The notes: generated by a model from the letters alone, not told the origin. Shown: positions 33,199 to 44,160, counted from the first letter of the stretch. The stretch is DNA of 64,000 nucleotides from Bemisia tabaci (GCF_918797505.1 NC_092793.1:44566243-44630242); one strand, 5' to 3'. Numbers and translations: made by a program.

Positions 33199-36100
33199 TT
33201 AAGTGCTAGGGATGGGTTCATTACTTTTTGGCCAGCTTTCAATTGGAAGTTTCAACCATTCCGGACCGTGCCACCAGAGTTCATTATCGATCAATTTTTC
33301 GGGTTCGCAGCCGCGGGACGCTAAATCAGCGGGGTTCTCCTTTGATTTCACGTGACTCCAATCTTGAGGATTTAGTGTTTCTAGAATTTTTACGATCCGG
33401 TTTGCTTCAAATACCTTTAATCGATGAGGCGGAGTGCGGAGCCAGTCGAGGACGACGGTTGAGTCTGTGAAGGCAAATTTGCTCCTGATTTTGATGTCAT
33501 CGCAAGCTTGCAAGGAGAACTCAAGTAAATCAGTCATTAGCACTGCCCCGGATAGCTCTAGGCGTGGTATGCTCAGGACCTTCAGGGGTGCTACTCTGCT
33601 TTTGGCAAGCAGTAGGTTTACCTTGACTCTGCCATGAATGTCTTCGACCCTGAGGTATACAGTGGCTCCGTATCCCTTCTTGCTGCCGTCACAAAATGCT
33701 ATCAAATCAAAGTTAGTGGCGTCCAACAAGGAGACGTGACGGGGAATTTTTATGCGGGTTATGTCAGATAGGTTGGCGGCTTTATCCCACGAGGTTTTAA
33801 TGCATTCAGGTACTTGCGCGTCCCAATCTAGTCCAAGGAGCCAAATTTGCTGTATAAACTGCTTTGCCATTAATACTATGGGTGTTATCAATCCGAGCGG
33901 GTCAAAAATTCGGAATATTAAAGAGAGAATGCCTCGTTTTGTGAAAACTACGGGTAGGCGGTCCAATTTGTAGGAAAATGTATCTGGTGCAGGTTGCCAC
34001 TGGAGGCCCAAGGCGGAGACGGCTCCTTCCCCGTCTGAGAAATTCAACGGCGTTTCTAGGATGCTAGAGTTTGGCAACCCTTCAAGAATCTCGGGTTCGT
34101 TGGTGGACCATTTTTTCAGCTCAAATTTGCACTCCCCAGCTATTCCAGTTAATTGCTTCACGCAATTTTTGGCCTTACTGATTGAGTCCGCTCCGGCCAA
34201 GATATCATCGACAAAAATTCGCTTTTTGATGATAGGGGAGGCGTCTGGGTACTTGTGTCCTTCATCCTGTTCAAGTTGATTCACGGTTCTAAGAGACAGG
34301 AAGGAGGATGCTCGCTCGCCGTACGTAACCGTGTTTAATAACTCGTATTCCTCGATGTCTTGCGAAGGGTCGTCGCGCCATAAGATGTGCTGATACTCTC
34401 TGTCCTCTGGTCTTATCAGTATTTGGCGGTACATTTTGCAGATATCCGTGGTGAAGGCATATTTGGGTAGGCGAAACCTGGTTAGGATTTCAGCGATGTC
34501 TGATTGTAGCTTCTTGCCTGCATATTGGCACTCGTTCAGAGACTTGCCACTGGTCGTCTTCATTGAAGCATCGAAAACAGTGCGCATTTTGGTTGTTGCA
34601 CTTGAAAGGTTCCATACTCCGTGATGCGGGATGTAATACTTGGCCTTCCCCATATTCTCGCGGGTAACAAGGCTCATGTGCCCTAGGTCTTTGTACTCTT
34701 TCATAAACTCCTGGTAAGCTTTCTTCAGCTCTGGATCCCGCTGGAAGCGTTGTTCTAACTTCAGCAGTCTGGACCGGGCCAAGTTGTAGGACTCGCCCAG
34801 GTCCACATCAGATTCCTTCATGAGTAGAGGCACCACGTATCTGCCATCAGGTTGGCGGTAATGTTTTTCAACGTACATTTGCTCGGCGATGTTGTCGTCC
34901 GGTTTTTGGATCGGCTTGTGAGGAACGTCTTCTGTCCTCCACAACTTGGTGAGTCCTGCATCCAGGTCTCGGTTATTTATTGAGAGTAAGGCGGTGATTT
35001 GATCCTTTGATTCGTTGTAAGTTAATTTTCCCGTGAGGACCCATCCGTAGATACTGTCAAGAGCTACGGGCCAGTCTTCAGCTAGAATGATCTTACGGCC
35101 GGTGTAAATGTGCGGATACAAATCTGCTCCTATGAGCAAGTCAATTGAACTCGGTTTTGTCCATTCTGGGTCGGCTAGTTTCAGGCCTTTCAAGGGTCTC
35201 CGCATTGAGTCGGGTAGTGGGTTCAAAGGCATGTTTGAGGTTATGTTCGTCATCACTGTTGCCGTAGTGGTGAAGACTGGTTGTGATTCGAAACGCGACT
35301 TGATTACGCATTCTACAGTGCCCTTAACATCATTTATGGTTTGGTTACCCAAGCCAGATATGGCTGGTGCATTTTTGCTTATTTTCAACCCTAACTTCTC
35401 AGCACATCTCGCTGTTAGAAAGGTTGACATGGCGCCGCTATCAATGAGACAGCGCATGGGTAGGAACTTGCCCTTTTTGTCTTTCACTAGGACAACTGCG
35501 GTTCCGAGAATGCAAGTAGATTCATATGGTTTTGATTCAGAGATGTGGACGGCCTTTATGGGTTCGGAGCTTGAGGAGGTTGTGTTCGTCGCAATAAGGA
35601 TTTGATTTTTGGGTTCATCTGTTTTATCGACGTGTAAAACAGAGTTATGTCGCCCTTTGCATGATTTACAAGAAAATTTAGACTTGCACGAGGCCACTGA
35701 ATGTCCACCTCGCATGCAATTGAAACATAGTTTCTTGGATTTGACCATTGCCCTGCGATCACTAATGGATTTCTTAAGAAAGGCATCACATCGGAAAAGT
35801 ATATGGTCAGCTTCACAAAGTGGACATGTCGCAGGTGAGTAGGATTTGCCGCTAGACTGGTTCGTATCTTCGGTTTTGGATAGGTGAACTTGCTTGGTTT
35901 GGTTGGGTGTGGATTTTGGGTTACTTGATTTTGCGGAGGTGCCGTCCAGCTGCAGGCACTCCTTCTCCAAAAATTCAACAATATCTGCGATGGTTGGATA
36001 TTTGACCTCAGCACCACGAAAGTCATCGAGGCGCTTTTTAAAATAAAATGACATTTTCTGGACAATTACGGCTGTCAACATGGATGCATATTCAGAGAGT

Positions 36101-36534
36101 TCATGTTTAAGCCCTTCGAGAGCTTGGGTGTGTTCCCTATACTTGGTGAGGAATGACGGAATCTGATTAACGTCCTTAATCTCAGGGAGGTTGAGTAATC
36201 CATTAAAGTGGTGAAATATGTGCCTTCGCTCGCATTGAAAACGTTGGCACAGGATTTGCCATGCTACATCGTAGTTGGAATCAGTGATATCCAACCCTTT
36301 AACCAAATCTAGCGCCTCACCCTTCAGGGAGGTGAGCAAGTATTGAAATTTTTTCACTTTTGCTAACTCCTTCACATCATGCACTGATACGCTAAACAGG
36401 TTGTAAAAAGACCGCCAGTCTTCCAATTTACCCGAAAACTGGGGCAACTCTAATTTGGGTAGCCTAACGTTCGTTGTAGGTGATGATTGAGACTTGGCCG
36501 AAGTGTTCTCAGAGTTTGGAGTAGAATTACGCAA
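33199..36534 (-). CDS. pol: BEL/Pao gag-protease-RT-RNase H polyprotein (1111 codons)
   Basis: Makes the capsid protein and the enzymes that copy element RNA into DNA inside virus-like particles. Seen in order: DUF1759-like gag (about 25-195); zinc motifs CPLC...C (237-249) and CFNC...H...C plus CKSC...H (270-301); aspartic protease with LIDSGA (363-368); reverse transcriptase with D698 in FTTDICKMYRQ and FVDD at 774-777; RNase H with D949, E993 and D1024, then the BEL hallmark ENPADLASRG (1066-1074). All key residues are present. The frame opens at a non-ATG codon because its true start lies in the preceding 86-residue frame. It ends at TAA (33199-33201), and the integrase continues in the same frame immediately after. 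Confidence 0.95.
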   Translation of the reverse strand: MRNSTPNSENTSAKSQSSPTTNVRLPKLELPQFSGKLEDWRSFYNLFSVSVHDVKELAKVKKFQYLLTSLKGEALDLVKGLDITDSNYDVAWQILCQRFQCERRHIFHHFNGLLNLPEIKDVNQIPSFLTKYREHTQALEGLKHELSEYASMLTAVIVQKMSFYFKKRLDDFRGAEVKYPTIADIVEFLEKECLQLDGTSAKSSNPKSTPNQTKQVHLSKTEDTNQSSGKSYSPATCPLCEADHILFRCDAFLKKSISDRRAMVKSKKLCFNCMRGGHSVASCKSKFSCKSCKGRHNSVLHVDKTDEPKNQILIATNTTSSSSEPIKAVHISESKPYESTCILGTAVVLVKDKKGKFLPMRCLIDSGAMSTFLTARCAEKLGLKISKNAPAISGLGNQTINDVKGTVECVIKSRFESQPVFTTTATVMTNITSNMPLNPLPDSMRRPLKGLKLADPEWTKPSSIDLLIGADLYPHIYTGRKIILAEDWPVALDSIYGWVLTGKLTYNESKDQITALLSINNRDLDAGLTKLWRTEDVPHKPIQKPDDNIAEQMYVEKHYRQPDGRYVVPLLMKESDVDLGESYNLARSRLLKLEQRFQRDPELKKAYQEFMKEYKDLGHMSLVTRENMGKAKYYIPHHGVWNLSSATTKMRTVFDASMKTTSGKSLNECQYAGKKLQSDIAEILTRFRLPKYAFTTDICKMYRQILIRPEDREYQHILWRDDPSQDIEEYELLNTVTYGERASSFLSLRTVNQLEQDEGHKYPDASPIIKKRIFVDDILAGADSISKAKNCVKQLTGIAGECKFELKKWSTNEPEILEGLPNSSILETPLNFSDGEGAVSALGLQWQPAPDTFSYKLDRLPVVFTKRGILSLIFRIFDPLGLITPIVLMAKQFIQQIWLLGLDWDAQVPECIKTSWDKAANLSDITRIKIPRHVSLLDATNFDLIAFCDGSKKGYGATVYLRVEDIHGRVKVNLLLAKSRVAPLKVLSIPRLELSGAVLMTDLLEFSLQACDDIKIRSKFAFTDSTVVLDWLRTPPHRLKVFEANRIVKILETLNPQDWSHVKSKENPADLASRGCEPEKLIDNELWWHGPEWLKLPIESWPKSNEPIPST

Positions 36535-36614
36535 GATTTTAGGTGTAGTAGAGAGAAAGGTTACTTCTGCTGCAAGAATTATTTTGTCGAATTCTTCCTG
36601 AATTTGATCCGTAG

Positions 36615-36875
36615 TTACTCTCGATTCATGCGGAAATTTTGAGTTAAGATTATCAATTCATTTTGGATTGCATCGAACTTCTCCTGAAATATTGCTAAGC
36701 GATCGAAAAGTGGTCTGAATTGCTCACAGTTAATGTCCGAAAGTTCGTTTTTGAACGTTTTCTCAATAGCCTGTACCCTGGAAAATATAGTGGCTCGCTT
36801 AGTCTCTAATGCTTCTGCCATTCTCTCCTCTTCACTTATTTCGGGTGAATGTCTACCGCGTTGTTTCTTTACCAT
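36615..36875 (-). CDS. gag: N-terminal gag segment of BEL element 1 (86 aa)
   Basis: Begins at an ATG 53 nt downstream of the LTR, just after the primer site, and encodes a charged, mostly helical 86-residue segment typical of BEL/Pao gag N-termini (heptad-like runs through residues 15-80). It ends at TAA in the same place where the next, much longer frame is already open, shifted by one reading frame. One small indel in about 36612-36640 would explain the break. The long frame has no nearby ATG of its own, so this segment is the natural translation start of the polyprotein. It might be a disabling mutation, a sequencing error, or a frameshift site; no classic slippery heptamer was evident. 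Confidence 0.75.
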   Translation of the reverse strand: MVKKQRGRHSPEISEEERMAEALETKRATIFSRVQAIEKTFKNELSDINCEQFRPLFDRLAIFQEKFDAIQNELIILTQNFRMNRE

Positions 36876-36897
36876 TTTGCTTGCTTAGGTGCGTTAA

Positions 36898-36922
36898 GGT
36901 TCGAATCCGGCCCGAGGGACCA
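36898..36922 (-). promoter_or_regulatory. Primer-binding site, tRNA-Tyr-like
   Basis: Five T separate the LTR end from a 25-nt stretch that starts TGGTCCCTCGGGCC on the minus strand. Its complement has the form of a tRNA 3' end: GGTTCGAATCC T-arm, acceptor strand and CCA. It most resembles tRNA-Tyr. This is the start point for minus-strand DNA synthesis. Confidence 0.8.
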
Positions 36923-36927
36923 AAAAA

Positions 36928-38110
36928 TGTAAGGATTAAGCGGGTCAAAAAAATACCAGAGAAAATGAGTGTAGCCAAAAAGTGATACGTTTCCGAGGGA
37001 CCAAAGAATATGGGATGACGGCTCAAAAATGGTGAAGAAACATGTGCTAGACCTAATGGGTTGGAGGTGATTGAACCGAGAGATCAAGAATGGAAGGATC
37101 GGAAAGAAAGAGAAAATGGAATAATATATGAGGTTTTCAAGTGAGAGGCTGTTTTTTATTGATCAGAAGGATCCTGTCCTAGGTGATTTTATTTTTACCA
37201 GACTCAAAGTGAGCCGGTTACTACCATGGGTAGGAGACCTGAAGGGCCACCAGGCACATAATACGCCGGCTTCTGCTTTGCGCAGGAAAGTCAGAAGGAC
37301 TTGAAATTTTGAATACTACTATGTGCTACTGCACTTACTTTTACTCCGGATTCATATGAATCGGCTTCTCCGGTTGGAGGATTTGATACAAACGTGAATT
37401 TAGTTAGAGATGGCTTGAAATTTTTCCTGGGTGAATTTAGATAGGACTGCCAAAAGTGGAATATTAAAGTTGATTTCGTGATGACCCTGAGAGATTAGCC
37501 GCTCCGATCGCTATGGATGAGTTGATTCAGCCTGCTCGCCAAATTCGCTCCTTGACCTTGCTCGAGGAACTTGATTCTTGACTTGGGTTCGGGTTTCCTT
37601 TCTGGCTGCTGCTTGAACTTGGTTGAGTCTTCGTTTCCTAGGTCTGGATTAGCTTGCTTCGCTGCTTGGCTGGATCTGGAGACTGGGTGTTGATCGGACG
37701 GCGCATCACTTAGAAGTGAGTTCAAGGAGCGCAGCGTCCCAGTATTTATACCGGTCGCGTGAGAGAGCGTTGCCGCGAGCTTGGCTGTGATTGGTCGACG
37801 CGAGCGCTGTGTGAGAAATTGGCGGGAGTACCGCTATGCGAGTTTGAACTTCGCGGGAGCACCGCTAGGCGAGATTGAACTTGGCGGGCGCTGTGGAGAC
37901 TAAGTTTTGGACGTTTTGAATTTCGCGCCCGCGCGCGGCTCGTGATTGGTGCGCTGCCTCGCGTTCATTCTGAGGCTGGGGCCAATGGAATTCAGCGGAG
38001 CTTTTTGCTCCCGGATTCATCACTGTGATTGGATTTCTAATGATTATTAATTTTGTTCGTCACTGTGATTGGATTTCTAATGATTATTATTTTGTAGGTG
38101 AAACCGAACA
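36928..38110 (-). repeat. 5' LTR of BEL element 1
   Basis: Same length as the other LTR with almost no differences. In the sense direction it supplies the promoter; its inner end is 5 nt from the primer site. Confidence 0.97.
37743..37750 (-). promoter_or_regulatory. TATA box in 5' LTR
   Basis: GGTATAAATACTGGG on the minus strand, embedded in a GC-rich region. It is the likely core promoter for the genomic transcript of element 1. An AATAAA at 37155-37160 lies about 590 nt downstream, marking the probable R-U5 part of the LTR. Confidence 0.65.
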
Positions 38111-38115
38111 ATGAC

Positions 38116-39168
38116 TAAACTTGAAAATTTTGGGTATATGTTAAGAAAGTGGTTCTAAACCGAGCAGCCGGGTTTTCCAATAGACAACTTTATCGCCTTA
38201 TCTAACTCTCTTTAAAAAATTTGAAACAGTAATTTCAGGTATGCAATTTTTTGGAAATTGTATGCTCTAAACGATTATTACCATCGTTGAATTGTATTCT
38301 CGGTTTCCAGCTGTCAAAAAACCAAAAATCGTTGAAATTCTGAAATTTCTAGAGAAATCATTTTTTAGCGCGTAATTCCCTTAAATACGCTTTTCAGGTA
38401 CCTACATGTTGTAAAATTTAAAAGAAAACCAGTGTGCTATTCGTCTTGCTATCACCTTTCAAAAAAGTATATATAAGTTATACTTTTGTCGAAAAAAAAT
38501 TGATCGAAAGCGCTATGGAGACGGAAAAAACAGCTGAATTTGTTGTTAAATATTGACTTCATGCTTTTGAATGATTCGTCTCACAATGAGGTCATAAAAG
38601 ATGAAAATGTAAAATGAATGGGTATACCTATGTAAAATCTAGCGTACTTTTCAGTGGTGTCGTTGTTTTTAACGTTAAATTAATTATTTTGACCTAAACT
38701 TGGTCAAGAACGCGAAAAATCGTGAATTATCAGCAGATTTTGCCGGTTGTTGTTTTTAAATAGTAAAATTCGGAAAGAAAAAAAATAATAAAAGCCTATA
38801 AGTTTTGTATATGATTCTTAATCAAAATTTTATGATCTTCCCAAAAGATCACTTGCAATTTTTTTGTTTGACGCACTATTTTTGCGTTATAAAAGCAAAT
38901 CCGTATGTACGTCCTCTTTGAAAATCGCCGCAAGTTGCCATTTTGAAAAACTGCGATTTGACCACTTTCCCGGTGGAATTTTATGGTAAAATTTGATTTC
39001 TGTCTTATTGGGTACCTAGAGACCCTACATACCAAAAGAAAAGTTTGTGCTAATTTGTCAGAGGTAAAAAGCTAGAATGACTGGACTATGGACGCTTAAA
39101 GCGGATAAAAGAAGGTGGTCACATTTCGAGTGAAGTCGCGACTGTGACTGTGACGCGTAGCAGAGGGA
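38116..39168. other. Anonymous spacer right of BEL element 1
   Basis: AT-rich sequence resembling the left flank in composition. A 79-codon minus-strand frame at 38796-39035 is unrecognised. Confidence 0.4.
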
Positions 39169-39429
39169 ATATCGACGGTGAAACTACCAAACCACGTATC
39201 TCGTTTGCGGTGTTTAAAAATCTACGCTTGCATTTTATTTTTTTAAAATATACCAAATCATTACCATTCCTTGAAATTTTCACAGAATTTTCTCCGCACG
39301 AAGAGGAAAAATCACAGAAATTTTCAAGACTGGACGTTAAGCAGTTTTTCATTTAAAAAATAAAGTATGACAGGAAGTCTGCGACGTCGCAAACCGAGAT
39401 ACGTGGTTTGGTAGTTTCACCGTCGATAT
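39169..39429. mobile_element. MITE, ~260 bp, TIR ATATCGACGGTGAAACTACC
   Basis: ATATCGACGGTGAAACTACC at the left continues for about 38 bp (CAAACCACGTATCTCG). Its reverse complement lies at 39388-39429. The interior is AT-rich. No target duplication was defined because the right end abuts another inverted repeat. Confidence 0.8.
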
Positions 39430-39443
39430 GCCTTGCAATAGAA

Positions 39444-40037
39444 GGCCTTGTCTCGACGGCGCAACTGTTGAGGGAAGCTGGCGCAACGGTTGAAGGAAGG
39501 AAGTGTCTCAAAAATGTTTCACTTATAAGAGAAACTTTCAAGGTCAGAAACCTGGAACCTCAACAGTTGTTTACCTTCTTGGTATTTTGAATTGATAAAC
39601 GCTTGTTACACGTGAAGCGGGAGTTTATTGCGGGTGTTTTATTCCGGAGCGGTTATTACTTAGAAATATTTGTAGGTATACATTTCAGTATTAATTTTAT
39701 ATTTTCGTTTGTAGCATATCACTACAGCAAGAAAATAAAATTTTATCGAATATATTTTCTTTGTATCCAAATCTGTGTTATGTTATTGTTTTTTGTTTTA
39801 TACCTGGTCGAAATAACGCAAAATATTCACCTCCCGTTCATGATTATCAGTTCAGTTACCTCAATTGACATCGTTTAACCTAAAAATATTAATGTTGTTC
39901 AAATATTCCCGCCTAAAAGTTCCAGGAACACATGCTTGTGCGTCGAGACAGGGAACTTCGGTTGGTGCAACAAACTTGTAACAGTTGCACCTGATCCCCT
40001 CAACAGTTGCGCCGCGCCGCGCCGTCGAGACAAGGCC
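39444..40037. repeat. Inverted pair enclosing ~520 bp
   Basis: GGCCTTGTCTCGACGGCGCA at 39444, continuing into ACTGTTGAGGG, is mirrored at 39997-40037 with one small expansion of the GCCGC block. An ACGGTTG-type motif near 39489 may be a second small repeat. The enclosed DNA has a 91-codon plus-strand frame (39603-39878) that is hydrophobic but unrecognised. Confidence 0.65.
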
Positions 40038-41792
40038 GAATGGCGGTGTACCCGAAATGTACCCGATGCTGTGCGACGCGACACTATGAGGCTACGAAAT
40101 GCGACAACCAATACTAGCTACGTTTACGCGAGGCTCGAAACCGAGGTTTCACGAAACCCGAGTTTGTAATGCAAGTTTTCGCCGTCGGATTTATGCGGGC
40201 GCTGTAACCCGATCTTTCGCGGGAAATCAAACTTTCCGATTCTGGCGCTGTTTATGCGCATATTTTCGATTGAACTTGAATTTCATGCGTTGGCGCCATT
40301 TTCACAAGCTATACTTCATTTTTTCACTATGAATTGATTCAATAAAATTATTATTACTCTTTTATCCCGTGTATGTTCTACAATTTTTCCGCAATATATA
40401 AGCGGAGGCTTCATCTTCACTAGAAAAGCCTTTACTGGCTCTCTGAGCAACAGTTGGAAAAATGACAGTGGCTTTTTAATCATTTTACGTTCATATTTAA
40501 AAATTGAATGAATACCTAAGTAATCTCAACAACCCTTTAAATCATGCTCGAGCTTATATTCTGAGTTTAGAAAAGTTGCCATCATAGGTAATTTTAGTGA
40601 TGTTAAAAATAATTGCAGCAGGCGCAGAAATTCATCATGTTGTTTATTGAGCTTCTAATGATCTTACAATAGGTAGATATAGGCATTGAAAGTGTAGGAG
40701 TGCTAATCCAGTAAAGCACTGCACCTTTACTCCATGGTAACGTAAAGATTGTACCTATGTCTGCCATTATTGTAGTGAAACAAATAACTAATCGGGAATA
40801 CTTATGGGAATTGCTCCTTCAAAATATGATCAAAATAAGCGGATATTGATAGGTCAACAATGTATCGCTGAAGCAGAAGCGTCTAAATCCTCTTGAGGCA
40901 ACGGACGGTGACAATCTTAACAAACTGATGACGCTTCACAAATTTTAAGTTTCCACATTCCCAGAGACACGCGCTGAAATCCTGTTTCTCACCCCTCTTT
41001 CCGACTGCTCTCCGAGTCCATGAGCAAGACAGGAAGAAAGTAGGCAAGCTACCTACTACTGTTTGCCTACCTCTATGTGTTTTTTTTCTTAAACTTGATT
41101 TTCAAAGGTGACTCATGTAAAGAGCAACTGACAAACAAGATTTCAGAACCTGCCATTGCATTTCACTAACCTAAGACACAAACCCAACCTTACCATTGAT
41201 ATTCTTTCGCTTAAAGTGTATATTATTCTCCCATTGAGATTCGATATGAACTCAATTCAAAAATGCTTTTGAATTTAATTATTCGGGTAGATTGGAATAT
41301 GGAGCTTTCAGTCTACCTGTATAAAGCGCATTTACTGACATTCACTGCTGTCACAAGATATTTTTGCACAGGCAGAGCCACTTTCCACGGTTGATGCATC
41401 TCTAACGCCAAGGCTCAATTATGACAAGTGATTCAACGACCAAAAATTGTTACACGCCTCAATAAAAACCGTATTCTTATCTCAAATTGCAAATCTTGGA
41501 TAACAGAGCACTCACCAAAAAATCTCCTTCCTTCTACCTCAGTATGAGAGGAGTGACGATACTTTGGAGCAATAACTTTGAACTAGGTAGTTTCAATAAA
41601 TGATGGCCTCAGAATTTGAGTCATCATTTACAAGAGATTGGATCAAAGAAATAAGTCAGCAGGTCACGGTTGTGGCTGGTCTCCCACTTCCAGTAGGACA
41701 ACCAGGAAATAGATACATGGATAACACACAAATTCAAGAGCTACACAGCTCTGATTGGATCAGATTTTAGATTTAATCGGTAGATTGAAATG
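40038..41792. other. Anonymous spacer
   Basis: The stretch at 40040-40085 shares the phrase GTACCCGA-GTGTACCCGATGC with 16300-16330, so it is also repeat-derived. No gene recognised in 40.3-41.8 kb. Confidence 0.4.
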
Positions 41793-41882
41793 AAAAAACC
41801 GGCGCTCCGCTTCGCTCCGCGCCGGTTTTTTGGGGGGGCCTCGCCCCCCCAAGCCCCCCCAGGACGCGCGCTTCGCGCGCGC
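41793..41882. repeat. Three consecutive GC-rich hairpins
   Basis: AAAAAACCGGCGC with its complement GCGCCGGTTTTTT, then GGGGGGGCCTCGCCCCCCC, then GCGCGCGCTTCGCGCGCGC. The style (TTCG- or CTCG-type loops) matches the cluster at 23375. It may mark the terminus of a transposon such as a Helitron; not proven. Confidence 0.75.
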
Positions 41883-42111
41883 TTTTTAGTTTGAGTGTCC
41901 ATTCCAGTTGTTCTGTCTTCTTAAGCGACCCGCGCGTCCACTGCGGGAAGAGTGTATTTTCCGAAGGGGGGGGGGGGGATCAATCTGTAAGGGAATGAAT
42001 TAAGAATTGAAACAGAAGTTGAGTTGTGAGCAAGAAGTTGCGTACCTTGTCGCGAGAGTGCGCGGCGAGCGGGAATCCCACTACTGCGCTGATTGACCAG
42101 AGGCGAGAGTT

Positions 42112-42571
42112 GCGGACTAGAGTCCCTTTATACCCAGAGTTACGACAACTCACTTTTGGTTGGGACAGGATTGGGCTGAAAGTGGCCTAAAAGAAAATCC
42201 AATTCTGATTGGTTCTCGCTCATGGAGGCCGAAACGAGTGCACCAAGATGGCGGTACCTCGAATGTGAACAAGAATAATGAAAATATTACCTAATTGTGG
42301 TTTATCAAGAGTAAATTGTTATTTCCATCGGTCCAAAATGAAAATAGATTAAGAAATTATTCACAAAACCAATCTCATTTTCTTTTTAATTGATCAATTT
42401 GTTGATGTTGTTGTTTTTGTGTGACAGACATCGCAGGATTCCTGATCCTTATCCCTCAATATCGTTCGTTTGGGTGCACTCGTTTCGGCTTCCATGGCCA
42501 GCCAAGGACGGCTGCCAGTCAGCTGATAATCGAGTTGTCGTAACTCTGGGTATAAAGGGACTCTATTGCGG
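42112..42571. repeat. Inverted repeat with outward-facing TATA motifs
   Basis: GCGGACTAGAGTCCCTTTAT at 42112 and its complement ending 42571 belong to arms of about 135 bp. The inner blocks GGAGGCCGAAACGAGTGCAC and GTGCACTCGTTTCGGCTTCC also pair. The loop is about 220 bp. Each arm carries GGGTATAAAGGGAC, oriented outward. Confidence 0.75.
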
Positions 42572-42745
42572 ACGGACGATGTACGAGAAATTGCCTACGT
42601 GGAGGCGGTCCGGCAGCAACATACCCACCGGCAGTCACCAGAAAGCAATAGCACAAAATAGTAGTTGCGTACGTTGCCAGCGAACGCGCTGCGAAAGGTT
42701 GTGACGGTTAAATGGTGAGATTTTGTTCAAGAACAGATCATTTAA

Positions 42746-42895
42746 CCTGACCCACTGTGCGACGAACAATTAGTCCAGAATCTTCCTTCCCCTGACCCAC
42801 TGTGCGACGAAAAATTTGTCCAAAAACTTCTTCCCCCTGACCCACTGTGTGACGATCAGCTTGTCCAAAAACTTTCTCCCCCGACCCACTGTGCG
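42746..42895. repeat. 45-bp tandem repeat, 3.3 copies
   Basis: CCTGACCCACTGTGCGACGA starts at 42746, 42791 and 42836, with a shortened fourth start at 42881. Each unit continues into a TTTGTCCAAAAACTTC-like half. Confidence 0.9.
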
Positions 42896-43279
42896 GCCCT
42901 GCTCCGGTCAGCTCCCCTCATGCCGCGCACCCCTCGCCTAAAACTTTCAAAGCTCGCCATTCTTAAACGGCTCGGCCGATTTAGCTCAAATTTAATACCA
43001 TACCAGTCCTAGGGGAGAACTACCACCTATAAAAATTTCAGCTCAAAATATTCATTTTCGCTCGAGTTATCGAGTGGACAAGATTTCACCTCCCCCCACT
43101 TTCGAGCCCCACCCCTCAAAATCTATTGCCTCAAATTTCAATTTTTTTTCGCAGAATAGTAGTCCTAATGAGTCTCTACAAAATGCAAAAAAATTGGTCA
43201 AAATATCTATCAACGTAAGAAAGATGTAACCACTCAAAAATCGAAAAATCTTCAAAAGGCGGAAATACATACATACATA
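42896..43279. other. Spacer ending in a CATA tetramer repeat
   Basis: The last bases (43266-43284) are CATA repeats, which served as the integration target of element 2: its duplicated CATAT is part of this tract. Confidence 0.6.
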
Positions 43280-43284
43280 CATAT

Positions 43285-43439
43285 TGTAGGGAAAAGGGGG
43301 GAAAGGGAAGGAAAATAAGGACAAATCTATCGGGATCAGAAGAGCGTGTATGAACGTGAGAGAGGATCAGAAAGACAAGTGGTGGTGCGTAACCATAGAT
43401 ACATACAAGAGATATACATGATACAGTCAAAATCGTACA
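43285..43439 (-). repeat. 3' LTR of element 2
   Basis: 155 bp, TG...CA in the sense direction, preceded in sense by a G-rich GGGGGTGGCACCC that may be the plus-strand primer. It is unusually short for a BEL/Pao LTR. Confidence 0.88.
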
Positions 43440-43479
43440 GGGTGCCACCCCCGGGCGGGCTATGCCGGATCTAGGACAG

Positions 43480-44160
43480 GGCAAATTTCTGAGATGCTAC
43501 GTATCAAAGTGCCAGAGCTGGTCTTGATTGATACTACTCTAGGTATGTTGTCATTACCTGGGTGAAGCTTTATAATTCTGCCCATTCTCCAAAGCAGAGG
43601 AGGCAAGAACTTATCCTTTAATATCACTAATGTATTGACCCTAATATCGGTTTGTTTTACTCATTTACATCTTTGTTGCTGTTGATGCAAATATTCCATT
43701 GACCAACGTTTCCAAAATTTTTCAAATAATTTTTTAATTAACTTCCAATTTGTGACCGACGAAGTTGGATATTCTGCTTTAGCATTTAATATATCGGTCA
43801 TTGCAGAACCAATCAAGAAGTGGCCAGGAGTTAGTGGAGAGAGATCATTAGGATCGTTTGACATTGGCCAAAGAGGTCTAGAATTCAGGATTGCTTCGAT
43901 TTTGTTAAGGATTGTTGAGAATTCTTCGAAATGAAGTACGTTTGTTGTTACAGTTTTGGAAAAATGATGTTTAAAACTTTTGACACAACTCTCCCATAAA
44001 CCACCAAAGTTAGGAGAGTAACTAGGGATGAATTTCCATTCAACCTGTTTCTCTTGCAAGTAATTTAAAATTTCAGCTGGAAGGTTATTTTCAAACAACA
44101 GGGGTTGCCTAAGATTATTTCTAGCACCAATGAACGTTTTTGCTTGATCCGAGTATATTG
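43480..44160 (-). pseudogene. Integrase C-half of element 2, two further frame breaks
   Basis: Immediately after the break, a shifted frame gives YSDQAKTF (second catalytic Asp), then from 44098 YSPNFGGLWESCVK (catalytic Glu) and LTPGHFLIG. The frame stops at 43661, but another frame continues with PPLLWRMGRIIKLHPGNDN and SGTLIR to about 43485, matching the BEL C-terminal domain. The shifts are therefore near 44160 and 43655. Confidence 0.88.

Larger units (their letters stand above)
30367..38110 (-). mobile_element. BEL/Pao LTR retrotransposon, structurally complete (element 1)
   Basis: A 7744-bp element on the minus strand with two 1183-bp LTRs (30367-31549 and 36928-38110) that begin TGTTCGG and end TTACA in the sense direction. 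ATGAC flanks it at 30362-30366 and 38111-38115. Order in sense: LTR, primer site, gag, protease, reverse transcriptase, RNase H, integrase, purine tract, LTR. Domain order (integrase last) and the DUF1759-like gag identify BEL/Pao. I noticed only two mismatches between LTRs (near 30638-30645 and 37188-37195), so the insertion is young. There is no envelope frame. The polyprotein carries one frameshift near 36620-36640 and one stop at 33199-33201. Confidence 0.97.

Noticed and set aside
30367..38110. Envelope gene making element 1 an infectious-type errantivirus
   Set aside because: Integrase ends 29 nt before the 3' LTR; there is no room for a third frame.
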